From Arthrobacter sp. (GTDB taxonomy: Bacteria > Actinomycetota > Actinomycetes > Actinomycetales > Micrococcaceae), in assembly GCF_031179985.1 (NCBI RefSeq), contig NZ_JAPSHJ010000001.1:9392-73391 (forward strand): DNA of 64,000 bases. Direction: 5' to 3'. The notes under the pieces are model-generated. The model was not told the origin of the DNA. It did no database searches and saw only the letters and a list, made by a program, of their open reading frames with translations. Made by a program: the position numbers and the translations under genes. Positions 8,023 through 16,146 of the stretch are shown here, one piece after another; the first letter of the stretch is position 1; every line of letters begins with the position of its first letter.

Positions 8023-8817
8023 CTAGAACAGAGCCTCCGCCGGCTCGACCGGTTCCACCCGTTGGATGAGTTGCGCGGAGTCGTTGCGCACGCTTCCCAC
8101 CGCGGCTCCCACCGGATCGATTCTCCAGCCCTCCGCCACTTGGTGGGCCTGGGAACGAACCAAGTGGACCAGTGCGGCCGCATCAACAGCTCCGGGGCTC
8201 AGCCATTCGTCCATGGCGGCGGTGCTCATGGCGACGGGAACCCGATCATGGAGAGCTGCCAGCTTTGGCAGGGCCGGCGCTTCCGATCCTTCCCTCGGTG
8301 AGCCTTCCGCCGTCGGGCCTTCCATGGTCGAGGACGTAGTCAGGATGGAGGTCGAGAGGATCCAGCGGCCTGGATCACCCGCCGTCCTGGAAAGGTCCCT
8401 CCACCATTCGTACACACCGGCCAAAACCATTCCGCCGTCGTCCGCCGCGCGCACGTAGTACGGCTGCTTGTTCTTGCCGGAGCCTTTCCATTCGTAGTAA
8501 CCGTCAGCCGGTACCGCGCAGCGCCTGGAGGTAACAGCTTCCCGGAAGGCGGGCTTCTCCAGGATTGTTTCGCTGCGCGCGTTGATCATCTTGGCGCCGA
8601 TGCCTGGATCTTTGGCCCACGGGGGAACCAATCCCCAGCGCGCCAAATGCAACTGCCGTGCCACGCCGCCGTCGACCAGCCTTTCAAGCACAACGGGAAC
8701 GTCAGCGGTAGGGGCAATGTTCCACGAGGGCCGCACCGTGAGTTCCTGGTCCAGCTCAGCATCAAACCCGGCAAGCAGGTCTCCCACCGCTCTGGCCATC
8801 ACGTAGCGTCCACACAT
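8023..8817 (-). CDS. SOS response-associated peptidase (SRAP, YedK/HMCES)
   Basis: A 264-residue protein that crosslinks to abasic sites in single-stranded DNA. It starts MCGRYVM, so Cys2 becomes the N-terminal nucleophile after Met removal. Other family signatures are WNIAPT (active-site Asn), INARSETI, CAVPADGYYEWKG (active-site Glu) and LHDRVPVAM (active-site His). An insert of about 25 acidic/Ser/Gly residues between the ILTT strand and LHDRVP is longer than in E. coli YedK. The gene is alone, convergent with nothing and divergent from the mycoredoxin gene. Confidence 0.93.
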   Translation of the reverse strand: MCGRYVMARAVGDLLAGFDAELDQELTVRPSWNIAPTADVPVVLERLVDGGVARQLHLARWGLVPPWAKDPGIGAKMINARSETILEKPAFREAVTSRRCAVPADGYYEWKGSGKNKQPYYVRAADDGGMVLAGVYEWWRDLSRTAGDPGRWILSTSILTTSSTMEGPTAEGSPREGSEAPALPKLAALHDRVPVAMSTAAMDEWLSPGAVDAAALVHLVRSQAHQVAEGWRIDPVGAAVGSVRNDSAQLIQRVEPVEPAEALF

Positions 8818-8933
8818 CCGATCAGCATGCCATCACTGCCCGTCCGGTGTCATGTAGGGCCCCCAGAGCTAAGGAATACTGGCCTGCAGGTTACGGTTGA
8901 AACAAAGGAACCCCCTGATTGAAGGAGAAACCC

Positions 8934-9203
8934 GTGGACTTTACCCCCGAAGACGGCACCATCACTATGTTTTCGACCACCTGGTGCGGTTACTGCAACC
9001 GGCTGAAGAAGCAGCTTGATGGCCAAGGCATCGGCTACACCGAAATCAACATCGAGGAAGTAGCAGGCACAGCCGAACTCGTGGAGCAACTCAACGGCGG
9101 CAACCAGACGGTCCCCACCGTCCTGTTCCCGGACGGTACGGCGGCCACCAACCCCTCACTTGCAGAGGTCAAGAGCCGACTCGGGGCCTTGGCGGCACTC
9201 TAG
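8934..9203 (+). CDS. mycoredoxin / glutaredoxin-like protein
   Basis: An 89-residue thioredoxin-fold protein with the redox motif in TTWCGYCNRLKKQL and the cis-proline loop QTVPTVLFPDG. CGYC is the mycoredoxin-1 active site, which reduces mycothiol mixed disulfides in actinobacteria. I start it at GTG 8934 because GAAGGAG sits 6 bases upstream; a TTG 15 bases earlier overlaps that site. Confidence 0.88.
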   Translation: MDFTPEDGTITMFSTTWCGYCNRLKKQLDGQGIGYTEINIEEVAGTAELVEQLNGGNQTVPTVLFPDGTAATNPSLAEVKSRLGALAAL

Positions 9204-9235
9204 GAAAGTGCCCGCCTGAACGTCAAGGCCGGACG

Positions 9236-9979
9236 TCAGGGGTGGACGCTTGCGAAGGCCCTGCAGGTCAGTTCTGTGTAACCGGCATAGGTATTGATGA
9301 CTGCTGCCTCGATGGCAGGCACATCAAGGCCGGGTACCAGATCGTTCACAGCTCCCGCCGTCCGGGGATCCCAGTCGAGCCCCAGGGCGGCGTAACTGGC
9401 CGTGAGGACCTCGCGGATCGGTTTTGAATTCTCCACCACGATCACCGAGCTGAACAGCCACCCGCCCGACACAACACGCTGTGCCGTGCCGATCAGCTTG
9501 ACCTGCCTGCAGGGATTATCAGCAGCTTGTCCGTGAACACTGAACTCTCCGGGGCAATACTCCCCTGGAATCTCTCCGACCGCGGCCTGCACGCCGACGC
9601 TGCGCAGAGCCTCGGCAAGTAGCTCACCAAAAAATGCAAACCTTCCCTTTGCCCCGGCAATTGCGTCCCGGTGCGGTTCCACGTGATCGATAACCAGGGT
9701 GCCCTCGTGATAGGCGGCAGCCCGCCCCCCGGCCCTGCGCACCAGCGGTTCGAATCCAAGTTTCCGGCATGCCTCAGCCGCTGCCCCGAATCCGGGAAGG
9801 TTGGCATCCCGTTGGCCGAATGCAACTGTCGGTGCGGGGCGGTAAAGCCTAAGGCTTGGGCCGATCTCCCCGGTCTTGACCTTGCCAAGGAGCTCGATGC
9901 CGAACTCCAGGTCCCGCGCGGCTCCAAGTGACTCCTCCTGCCGGAACACTGTAAGCGTCTGCGGCGGCGCGTCTGTCAT
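9236..9979 (-). CDS. lipoate-protein ligase A family protein
   Basis: A 247-residue member of the biotin/lipoate protein ligase fold. The lipoyl-AMP binding loop is visible as VRRAGGRAAAYHEGTLV (RRxGGGxAxxH type), and the catalytic lysine region as QVKLIGTAQRVVSGGWLFSS. The family attaches or transfers lipoate or octanoate to lipoyl domains. The third Gly of the usual RRxGGG run is Arg here, so the exact activity (ligase or octanoyl transferase) is open. Its start overlaps the stop of the thioesterase-like gene by 4 bases, so the two are translationally coupled. Confidence 0.85.
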   Translation of the reverse strand: MTDAPPQTLTVFRQEESLGAARDLEFGIELLGKVKTGEIGPSLRLYRPAPTVAFGQRDANLPGFGAAAEACRKLGFEPLVRRAGGRAAAYHEGTLVIDHVEPHRDAIAGAKGRFAFFGELLAEALRSVGVQAAVGEIPGEYCPGEFSVHGQAADNPCRQVKLIGTAQRVVSGGWLFSSVIVVENSKPIREVLTASYAALGLDWDPRTAGAVNDLVPGLDVPAIEAAVINTYAGYTELTCRAFASVHP

Positions 9980-10782
9980 GAGGTTTTGCGCAGAGTCAGG
10001 ATCTGTTCCGCCCGGCCGAAGGGACCCTGGAGATCGTGCAGCACCGTTGAGGTCAGCCCAATACCATCGGCACCGAAGGAGACGGCGTTATCCAGACCCA
10101 GCCACTCACCGGACGGCTTACGGTACATATGGATCTGCAGGTCCAGATTGGGAAAGGCATAGCTACCGGCGCCCGGAGGCACCCGTGCGGCGATGCCGTT
10201 AGCTGTGTCTATCAGGCCAACCAGCCGTGCGACATCGCCGCTATTCGCTGCATCGGTCAGCGGATGGGACGTGCGAAGCCACACCTTGCCGGAGCCGGGA
10301 CGATGTCCCTCCGCCGCCCGCATTTCCAGGGAAGCGATAAAACCGCCCGGCCAAACGCTGGCGCCGTCGAAAGGCTTGCAGTCCTCTAACGCCGGGATCG
10401 GAGTTTCCTCGATGGCGGCTACGGCTGAAGTATCGCTTGTCATCATCCGCCAGCCCGTCGCCCGGATTGCGACCCGGCCACCCGCCACCAGCTCCGCCTG
10501 GACCAGCTCGATGGTGCGTCCGGGGCGCAGGGTTGTTGTAACGATGCTGAATTCGCCGCCGGGAATCAGTCCCAGGATCTCGTAGCTGAGGCGGGCCATC
10601 CTCAATCCGGTCCGCGGCTCGTGACGTTCCAGGCATTCCGCCATCAGCCCGGACGCCGGAGCCATGTGCTGTTCATGCTCATTCCAGGCCCCTTGGGCGT
10701 GAACGGTAGAGCGGAAGCGTCCGCCACCCAAGGACTGGTAGTAGAAGTTGCCTTCGGCAAGTTCCGGGAGAGCAGCAGTCAA
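9976..10782 (-). CDS. thioesterase-family (double hotdog) protein
   Basis: A protein of about 268 residues with the look of the TesB-like double-hotdog thioesterase family: NEHEQHMAPASGLMAECLE in the first half and a second half ending DLQIHMYRKPSGEWLGLDN. I prefer the TTG start at 10780-10782, preceded by AAAGGG, because the longer frame to 10932 adds an Arg/Ser/Pro-rich stretch that does not look like protein. Co-translation with the lipoate-ligase-like gene (ATGA overlap at 9976-9979) suggests a link to acyl-ACP or acyl-CoA substrates; that link is inference. Confidence 0.8.
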   Translation of the reverse strand: MTAALPELAEGNFYYQSLGGGRFRSTVHAQGAWNEHEQHMAPASGLMAECLERHEPRTGLRMARLSYEILGLIPGGEFSIVTTTLRPGRTIELVQAELVAGGRVAIRATGWRMMTSDTSAVAAIEETPIPALEDCKPFDGASVWPGGFIASLEMRAAEGHRPGSGKVWLRTSHPLTDAANSGDVARLVGLIDTANGIAARVPPGAGSYAFPNLDLQIHMYRKPSGEWLGLDNAVSFGADGIGLTSTVLHDLQGPFGRAEQILTLRKTS

Positions 10783-10988
10783 CGGTGACCCTTTCGCCTC
10801 GCTGTTGCAGATTCCAGAACACACTATCTCTTTCCGCGGCGTCCTTCCGCCGTCGGCGCCCGACGGGACCGCCGGGACCGCCGAGACGGGCCTTGGACAC
10901 CCGGACGCGCTGAAGACATTTCCGGCACGCACGCTTTCGACTGGGTAGACTCGGTGACTGGTTTCCTATCCAACTTCCCTCCGAAGAG

Positions 10989-11705
10989 GTGCTCACCCTG
11001 ATACGAGTCATCAGCTACAACCTCCGGAAGCACAAGGCCAGCGGTGAACTGCTCAACCTGACCCGGGACTTCGAGATCGACATCCTCTGCCTGCAGGAGT
11101 GCGATACGACGGACCTGCCTGAAACCCTGGGCCCTCTGCATCTGGCCGACGCAACCAAGGGCAACCGCCTTGGCCTTGCCATCTACTACAGAATGGACCG
11201 CTTCGCCTCCCATGAAACGAAGACGTTTGCGCTGAAGAAGTCCCTTCACGACCTCGTGCTGTCGCCTGCCCACGAGCGGCTGATCGGCATCCGCGTCACG
11301 GACAAGGACACGGACCACGAATTGGTTATCGGCTCCTTCCACGCCGCTCCCCTGACTGCGACTAACTCCCTGCGGCGCAACCAGATCCGCGCTGCCCATG
11401 CTGAACTGCTCAGTATGGGGGCGGGCCTGATGACCCTGATGGTCGGCGATTTCAACTACCCGTTCTTCACGAAGAACCTCACCGAACACATGAAGAACTC
11501 CGGGTATGAGTTGTCACTGAGTGACCGCAGAACGTACACGCGGTACAAGGTCTTCAAGGGTCACTTCGACTTCGCGACGTCACTGGGGCTCAACATCGAA
11601 AGCGTTGAGACCCTGCCCCGGGGCGCTTCGGATCACCTGCCCATCCTCGTCACGGCGCAGTACGGCGAAGACTACGGGCCCATCCAGGGGATTACTGAGT
11701 CCTGA
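10989..11705 (+). CDS. endonuclease/exonuclease/phosphatase (EEP) family protein
   Basis: A 238-residue single-domain protein with the EEP signatures in order: VISYNLRKH, LCLQECD (metal Glu), IGSFHAAP, LMVGDFNYPF (Asp/Asn pair) and ASDHLPILV (catalytic Asp-His). These enzymes hydrolyse phosphodiester or phosphate bonds in DNA, inositol phosphates or lipids; the substrate is not evident. There is no signal peptide. The start is GTG 10989 with GAAGAGG just upstream. Confidence 0.9.
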   Translation: MLTLIRVISYNLRKHKASGELLNLTRDFEIDILCLQECDTTDLPETLGPLHLADATKGNRLGLAIYYRMDRFASHETKTFALKKSLHDLVLSPAHERLIGIRVTDKDTDHELVIGSFHAAPLTATNSLRRNQIRAAHAELLSMGAGLMTLMVGDFNYPFFTKNLTEHMKNSGYELSLSDRRTYTRYKVFKGHFDFATSLGLNIESVETLPRGASDHLPILVTAQYGEDYGPIQGITES

Positions 11706-11723
11706 CAGGCTACGGCTGACGGT

Positions 11724-12233
11724 TTAGCCCCCGTCCTCCAGCAGCCTCATCCGAAGTTCAGGCCAGGATGAAGCGAAGCCCGGGTGAAGTTCCTTTTGGT
11801 GGACCGTGTCGAGTGGAACCCATTCCAGGGCAATACTCTCGGGATCGTTGATGGCGGGTTCGAAGGGCTCCAGCACGCGGGCCACCACAGTTGTGTAGGA
11901 CCAGTAGCCTACGTCGAGCACTGATGTGAACAGAACCTTCACACCGTCAGGGGGAACGGCGGCTTCCTCGAACGCCTCACGGAGCGCACCCTCCACCGCA
12001 TCCTCGCCTTGATGCAGGGCTCCCCCGGGCAGGCCCCAGGTACCGCCACGGTCACTCCAGACGGCCCTGTGCTGGAGCAGGATGCCGCGCGCAACGTCAT
12101 GGACCAGCACTCCGGCAGCACCGAAGCGGCCCCAATACCTGCCGTGCTCCCCTTCCACCCAGGCGTCGCCGGGATCACGGGGACCAGGACGCCGGGGCGG
12201 ACCTTCTGATGGCTGGTGAATGGATGCGCTCAT
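11724..12233 (-). CDS. NUDIX hydrolase
   Basis: A 169-residue Nudix protein. The Nudix box is GALHQGEDAVEGALREAF followed by EEAAV, which keeps the REAxEE metal-binding core; the box normally ends EExGU and the Gly is Ala here. The preceding GGTWGLPGG is typical of members acting on nucleoside diphosphate derivatives. The start ATG overlaps the stop of the DUF1918 gene (12230-12233), so the two form a coupled pair. Confidence 0.93.
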   Translation of the reverse strand: MSASIHQPSEGPPRRPGPRDPGDAWVEGEHGRYWGRFGAAGVLVHDVARGILLQHRAVWSDRGGTWGLPGGALHQGEDAVEGALREAFEEAAVPPDGVKVLFTSVLDVGYWSYTTVVARVLEPFEPAINDPESIALEWVPLDTVHQKELHPGFASSWPELRMRLLEDGG

Positions 12234-12427
12234 TCAGCGGGTGGCTGTTTACGGTCGACGACGAAATCCCCTCCGGGAAAGACGATAGTCTCGTGACCGT
12301 CGTCGAACCTGACCTGGTACGGCGGGGCGCCGTCTGCCCCCCGGACTTCGATGATTTGGCCGTGCCGGTCCGCTGACTCGACGGTCTTGCCACGGATGGT
12401 AATGCGGTCGCCTTGGGTTGCTTTCAT
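12230..12427 (-). CDS. DUF1918 protein
   Basis: A 65-residue beta-rich protein matching the DUF1918 pattern: MKATQGDRITIRG at the start, RHGQIIEVRG, PPYQVRFDDGHETIVFPG and a short charged tail. The fold is SH3-like and the function is unknown; it is a common actinobacterial gene. It leads a two-gene unit with the NUDIX gene. Confidence 0.9.
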   Translation of the reverse strand: MKATQGDRITIRGKTVESADRHGQIIEVRGADGAPPYQVRFDDGHETIVFPGGDFVVDRKQPPAE

Positions 12428-12520
12428 GGCAATTTACCTCCCAGCCATAGAGTACTTCGCGCCCACGTGCCGGGGGAACAGGGTGCTGGCAGGGAATCGA
12501 AACCCGTGAAACGATGCCCT

Positions 12521-13027
12521 ATGACCGCCCGGCTTTTGTTGGTTTCAGACACGCATGTCCCCGTCCGCGCACGCAAGCTTCCCGACCAGATTTGGGCTGC
12601 TGTAGCCTCCGCCGACGTGGTTTTTCATGCCGGCGATTGGGTGTCAGTGGAGTTGTTGGACGAGTTTGAGCAGCGCAGCCGCCGGCTCGTTGGCGTCTAC
12701 GGCAACAACGACGGCGACGACCTCCGCCTCAGGCTCCCGGAAACCGCAGCCGTCACTCTTGAGGGCGTCCGCTTCGCCATGATCCACGAAACGGGACAGG
12801 CGGCGGGCCGTGAGCAGAGATGCGAAGCGCTGTTCCCGGAAGCGGATGTCCTCGTATTCGGACACAGCCACATTCCTTGGGACAGCACCTCGCGGCATGG
12901 CCTTCGCCTGCTGAATCCCGGGTCGCCGACAGACCGTCGTCGACAACCCGTGTGCACCTACATGACCGCAACCGTGGCGGACGGCGCACTGTTGAACGTT
13001 GAACTGGTGGAAGTGCAGCGGCCCTGA
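12521..13027 (+). CDS. calcineurin-like metallophosphoesterase (YfcE/MJ0936 type)
   Basis: A 168-residue phosphoesterase with the metal-binding motifs LLVSDTHVP, VFHAGDWVS, VYGNNDGDD, AMIHETG and VFGHSHIPW, then LLNPGSPTDRR, a typical ending of the YfcE subgroup. The expected family activity is hydrolysis of phosphodiesters with divalent metal. The HETG site replaces the more usual HGH at that position. The start is ATG 12521; the longer upstream frame lacks a ribosome binding site. Confidence 0.92.
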   Translation: MTARLLLVSDTHVPVRARKLPDQIWAAVASADVVFHAGDWVSVELLDEFEQRSRRLVGVYGNNDGDDLRLRLPETAAVTLEGVRFAMIHETGQAAGREQRCEALFPEADVLVFGHSHIPWDSTSRHGLRLLNPGSPTDRRRQPVCTYMTATVADGALLNVELVEVQRP

Positions 13028-13071
13028 TTTCCACCTTTTTTGGGGTGAAGTACTGAGCATAAGATGTGCGC

Positions 13072-13545
13072 ATGGAAAAGCTGCAGTTTTCAACCAGGAT
13101 CAATGCGCCCGTCCAGACCGTATGGAGCACCATGCTCGATGATGCGACTTACCGAGACTGGACCAGTGCATTCCACGAGGGTTCCTACTACGAGGGCGAT
13201 TGGAACCAGGGCAGTGAAATACGCTTCCTGGGCCCTGACGGAAACGGCTCGCTGGGAGGAATGCTCGCCACGGTGGAGGAAAGCCGCCCCCACGAGTTCG
13301 TTTCCCTCCGCTATCTGGGTCAGATCGTTGAGGGGGTAAATGACACCACCAGTGACGAAGCGAAGAGCTTCGCCGGAACGCACGAGAACTACACGTTCAG
13401 GCAGGCCGACGGGATGACTGCGCTCGACGTTGAGATCGAAGTGGACGCGGACAGCGACGACGAGTTCGTTCAGATGTTCAACGACCTGTGGCCTAAGGCT
13501 TTGGACAAGCTCAAGGCAATGTGCGAACGGGAAGCCACCAGCTAG
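13072..13545 (+). CDS. SRPBCC (START-like) family protein
   Basis: A 157-residue protein of the Bet v1/START fold, AHSA1-like type. It opens MEKLQFSTRINAPVQTVW, the standard first strand and helix, followed by YRDWTSAFHEGSYYEGDW and an amphipathic C-terminal helix. It presumably binds a hydrophobic ligand; no function is assigned. The 3' end overlaps hipA by 4 bases on the opposite strand. Confidence 0.88.
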   Translation: MEKLQFSTRINAPVQTVWSTMLDDATYRDWTSAFHEGSYYEGDWNQGSEIRFLGPDGNGSLGGMLATVEESRPHEFVSLRYLGQIVEGVNDTTSDEAKSFAGTHENYTFRQADGMTALDVEIEVDADSDDEFVQMFNDLWPKALDKLKAMCEREATS

Positions 13546-14750
13546 TCCTGCAATTGGCTGCGGCGAAACCGCAATTCACGCTGGGCACCACGCAGCGGGG
13601 ATCCGGAAAAGGGCAAGGACTCCAGATTGATGGCAGTCGCGGCCACCATCGCCAGACGGTTGGCTGACGCAGCCGCCTTGTCCGGCAAGCCGATGGATGC
13701 AGCAAACTCCGCCCAGTGCTTGGCCTTAAGGTTCTTCGTCTTCCCTGCGACCGGAAGGGCAAGGCTGTCATCCCCATAAACCAAGGTGCAGGGGATGTCA
13801 TAGATGGGAGCCATCACAAAGCCCCTGCTTCCGCCCAGGATGGCGAGGTTCTTGGCGTGGAGATCTCCGTTGCCTGTGAGCCAGGCGAAGACGAACTGCA
13901 GATACAGGTTACGTCCCGCCACCATCGGTGCCTGGCAGATCCGCATCAGGGCCCGTGCCAGGTCTTCGGAGTTGACGGCGTACTTGGAAGCGGGCGGGAG
14001 GCCTAAAACCTGGGTTCCGTCCTCAAACGGCAACCGGACCCAGCTCCCGTCCGCACTCTTGACCCTGTCAAAGCGTTGCACGAGCAAACCCGGAAGCCCG
14101 TTCCTGTCCGAGATCACCGAGCTCACGGCCACCGGAATCTTCAGTGCCCTCGCGGCCGACAGGTGCGTTGACTCGTTCACCACCAGATGCGGATGTTCCG
14201 GCGGATCAAGCTTGAGCAGATATCGCTGGCCCCTCAAAGCCAGTGGCGTGGTGAGCATGGAGGCACTGGTCTTCCGCTGCACCCCTGGGAGTCCGTGAAG
14301 ATCCACAACGTCCGCCAGAGCCGAGAAGTCGAGCTCCTCGGGGCGGGTGGTGTCGGCCAGGGGTGGAGGTTCCTCCGGCAATGCACCGGCCGGAACCACC
14401 TGCACATCGCCGGGGACATCTGCCCCTACCGCAAGCAGGAGGGTCAGTTCGTCGTCGAAGCTGGTCTTGGCGGCGTTCTTCAGCACGGTCAGCCGGTGCC
14501 CTTCAGGCAGCAGGCCCGCGAAGAAGGGAGGCAGGGCGCCGGCAGGGGTTTCCACAGGCGTTTCCGACAATGGCAACGAAATGGCAATGGGCAGTCCCTG
14601 TCCGTCCAGGTACTTCCGCTCATAGGAGAATCTCACGCCGCCGTGATCAGTCCTTGCGAGTTGACCGGCAAGGACGCCATTCTTGTAGACATCGGCCGTC
14701 CTGACGAACTTGAGCCGCTGCAGATCCTGGGGCATCAGCGGCGCTGTCAT
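13542..14750 (-). CDS. hipA: HipA-family serine/threonine kinase toxin
   Basis: A 402-residue HipA protein. The N-terminal subdomain contains YKNGVLAGQL and FFAGLLPEG. The kinase core is visible as GVQRKTSASM (P-loop-like region), RYLLKLDP (ATP-binding Lys), VVNESTHL, LTGNGDLHAKNLAI (catalytic loop Asp and Asn) and APIYDIPCT (metal-binding Asp). All key residues appear intact, so an active kinase is expected; E. coli HipA phosphorylates GltX. The gene overlaps the antitoxin gene by ATGA (14747-14750). Confidence 0.93.
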   Translation of the reverse strand: MTAPLMPQDLQRLKFVRTADVYKNGVLAGQLARTDHGGVRFSYERKYLDGQGLPIAISLPLSETPVETPAGALPPFFAGLLPEGHRLTVLKNAAKTSFDDELTLLLAVGADVPGDVQVVPAGALPEEPPPLADTTRPEELDFSALADVVDLHGLPGVQRKTSASMLTTPLALRGQRYLLKLDPPEHPHLVVNESTHLSAARALKIPVAVSSVISDRNGLPGLLVQRFDRVKSADGSWVRLPFEDGTQVLGLPPASKYAVNSEDLARALMRICQAPMVAGRNLYLQFVFAWLTGNGDLHAKNLAILGGSRGFVMAPIYDIPCTLVYGDDSLALPVAGKTKNLKAKHWAEFAASIGLPDKAAASANRLAMVAATAINLESLPFSGSPLRGAQRELRFRRSQLQD

Positions 14751-14944
14751 TCTGCAGCCAGATGGAGACCAAGCACATTGGCGATCGCCACGACAGCCCG
14801 CAATGACGGGTTTCCCGTTGCCGTTTCCAGGCCACGCACGGTCCGTTCAGACGTTCCAGCAAGATGCGCGAGGTCTTCCTGAGTGAGGCCGGCTTCTTTC
14901 CGTGCAGCACGAATGCTTGACGCGATCGACTGAACGTCCTCCAT
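14747..14944 (-). CDS. hipB: HipB-type helix-turn-helix antitoxin
   Basis: A 65-residue XRE-type DNA-binding protein with the sequence RKEAGLTQEDLAHLAGTSER at residues 15-34, forming the helix-turn-helix. A third helix follows (NPSLRAVVAIANVLGLHL). It is the first gene of the pair, as usual for hipBA, and should both neutralise HipA and repress the operon. The short C-terminus (AAE) lacks the longer tail seen in E. coli HipB. Confidence 0.9.
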   Translation of the reverse strand: MEDVQSIASSIRAARKEAGLTQEDLAHLAGTSERTVRGLETATGNPSLRAVVAIANVLGLHLAAE

Positions 14945-14975
14945 GGGGTTTCGCTCCTCAAAGGCCTCCGATAGG

Positions 14976-15069
14976 GGCAGAATTTTGCCGGTTGGGGCAT
15001 CTTCTACTCCTATCCTTCCCTAAAGAGAGCATTTCGGCAATATTTTGCCGAATCAGTGGCAAAACCGGC
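14976..15069 (-). promoter_or_regulatory. hipBA operator region with repeated TTTTGCC half-sites
   Basis: Upstream of hipB, ATTTTGCCG occurs at 14982-14990 and again at 15042-15050. The second copy forms a perfect palindrome with 8-base arms, TTCGGCAA/TTGCCGAA, at 15033-15052. The first has shorter arms (GGCA/TGCC, 14976-14989), and an inverted half-site GGCAAAAC lies at 15058-15065. Repeated sites in front of a toxin-antitoxin pair fit cooperative HipB/HipAB autorepression. The classical TATCC-N8-GGATA HipB site is absent. Confidence 0.7.
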
Positions 15070-15124
15070 ACTGGAGCATGCCCGCAGAGCTGATCGGCAG
15101 GATACTACCGGTCACTCCTGCTGT

Positions 15125-15394
15125 TCAGCTTGAGGCGTCCTTCTCGATCTCCTCGGCGAGATCATCCACGTCTTCGGGGCGCATCTCTATGCCTGCCTCA
15201 TCCAGGCGCTCTTCAAGAACGTGGCTGACGTCGTCCTGTACGTGGCCCAGCCTGACGTCGTCGCGAATATCCTCAGCGATTCTTTCCACGGCTTCAGCGG
15301 TGTCTTCACGAGCAGGGCGGACGGGATTCTCGACATCCAGGCCCTCTGTTACGCCTGAAGGGACGTCTCCGGTATCGGGTGCAGAATCACTCAT
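15125..15394 (-). CDS. acidic hypothetical protein
   Basis: An 89-residue, strongly acidic protein (many Asp/Glu, few basic residues) made of two predicted amphipathic helices: TAEAVERIAEDIRDDVRLGH and later VLEERLDEAGIEMRPEDVDD. No cysteines, membrane segment or known domain is visible. The low-complexity start (MSDSAPDTGDVPSG) is probably disordered. I recognise no function. Confidence 0.7.
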   Translation of the reverse strand: MSDSAPDTGDVPSGVTEGLDVENPVRPAREDTAEAVERIAEDIRDDVRLGHVQDDVSHVLEERLDEAGIEMRPEDVDDLAEEIEKDASS

Positions 15395-15447
15395 ACCTCA
15401 TGGTGGCCGGACACCGGAGCAGGGTCAAGAAGCCGCCGGCAGGAGGA

Positions 15448-16131
15448 TCAATCGTCGTGGAACGAGAATTCAAGTCCCGGTCCGTTTTTCGCCGTTTCCC
15501 CGACAACACGTGAGATAGCCGCCCTGACTGCCAGTCCGCCGTCGGACGCCTTAGAGTGTTCGAGCGCCAGGTTAGCCCTCCGGACAAAGGTGGTCCAGCT
15601 TTCCGCGCTCTGCCGAAGCTCACGAAGTTGGGACAGAACGGATGCCCGCCTCAGCCATTCGTCCGGGTCCCGTGCCCAGCGGTCCAGGACACTGTCAGCC
15701 CGAAGGCGACCCAGCACGTCCAGGTCCGTCACCAACGGGCCAACCACGTCGATTGCTAGCGGGTCCACCAATTCCGGCAGATGCGAGTCCCGCACAAAGC
15801 CCTCAAGCCGTGTCAGATCGGTATTCTTCAGGAGTCGGATATTGGACTGCAGGAGGACTATTGCAGCCAGCCGGCGCTCGAAGACCGGGACATCCCACAG
15901 TTCGGAGCTCAGCGCAGTGATGTCGTCATGGGACAGGCCAGGGTATCGGCGGGAAGCATCGCGGATGGCGCCTCGGACAGCGCCAACAGAGGCGCCATAG
16001 AAACGCAGGTCACTACCTAAGCGGTCCTGTGCATCCTGCGCGCGGGACCACGAGCCCTCCCGCTGCAGGGCTGCATCCACGAATTCGCCTGGATTTGTCA
16101 CCGGTCCATTCTCGCTTCTTGGCAGAGCCAT
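15448..16131 (-). CDS. AlkD-like DNA alkylation repair protein
   Basis: A 227-residue, all-helical, HEAT-like repeat protein. The N-terminal DLRFYGASVGAVRGAIRD and the following ELWDVPVFERRLAAIVLLQ match the AlkC/AlkD family, which excises alkylated bases without base flipping. ATG 16131 is preferred; the same frame stays open far upstream, but that part is antisense to RNase Z. The start lies only 15 bases from the divergent rnz start, so both promoters must overlap the opposite coding region or the messages are nearly leaderless. Confidence 0.82.
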   Translation of the reverse strand: MALPRSENGPVTNPGEFVDAALQREGSWSRAQDAQDRLGSDLRFYGASVGAVRGAIRDASRRYPGLSHDDITALSSELWDVPVFERRLAAIVLLQSNIRLLKNTDLTRLEGFVRDSHLPELVDPLAIDVVGPLVTDLDVLGRLRADSVLDRWARDPDEWLRRASVLSQLRELRQSAESWTTFVRRANLALEHSKASDGGLAVRAAISRVVGETAKNGPGLEFSFHDD

Positions 16132-16146
16132 GGCACACTCGGATCC

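Noticed and set aside
15011..15015. TATCC as a classical HipB operator half.
   Set aside because: No GGATA partner at the required 8-base spacing; the TTTTGCC repeats are better candidates.
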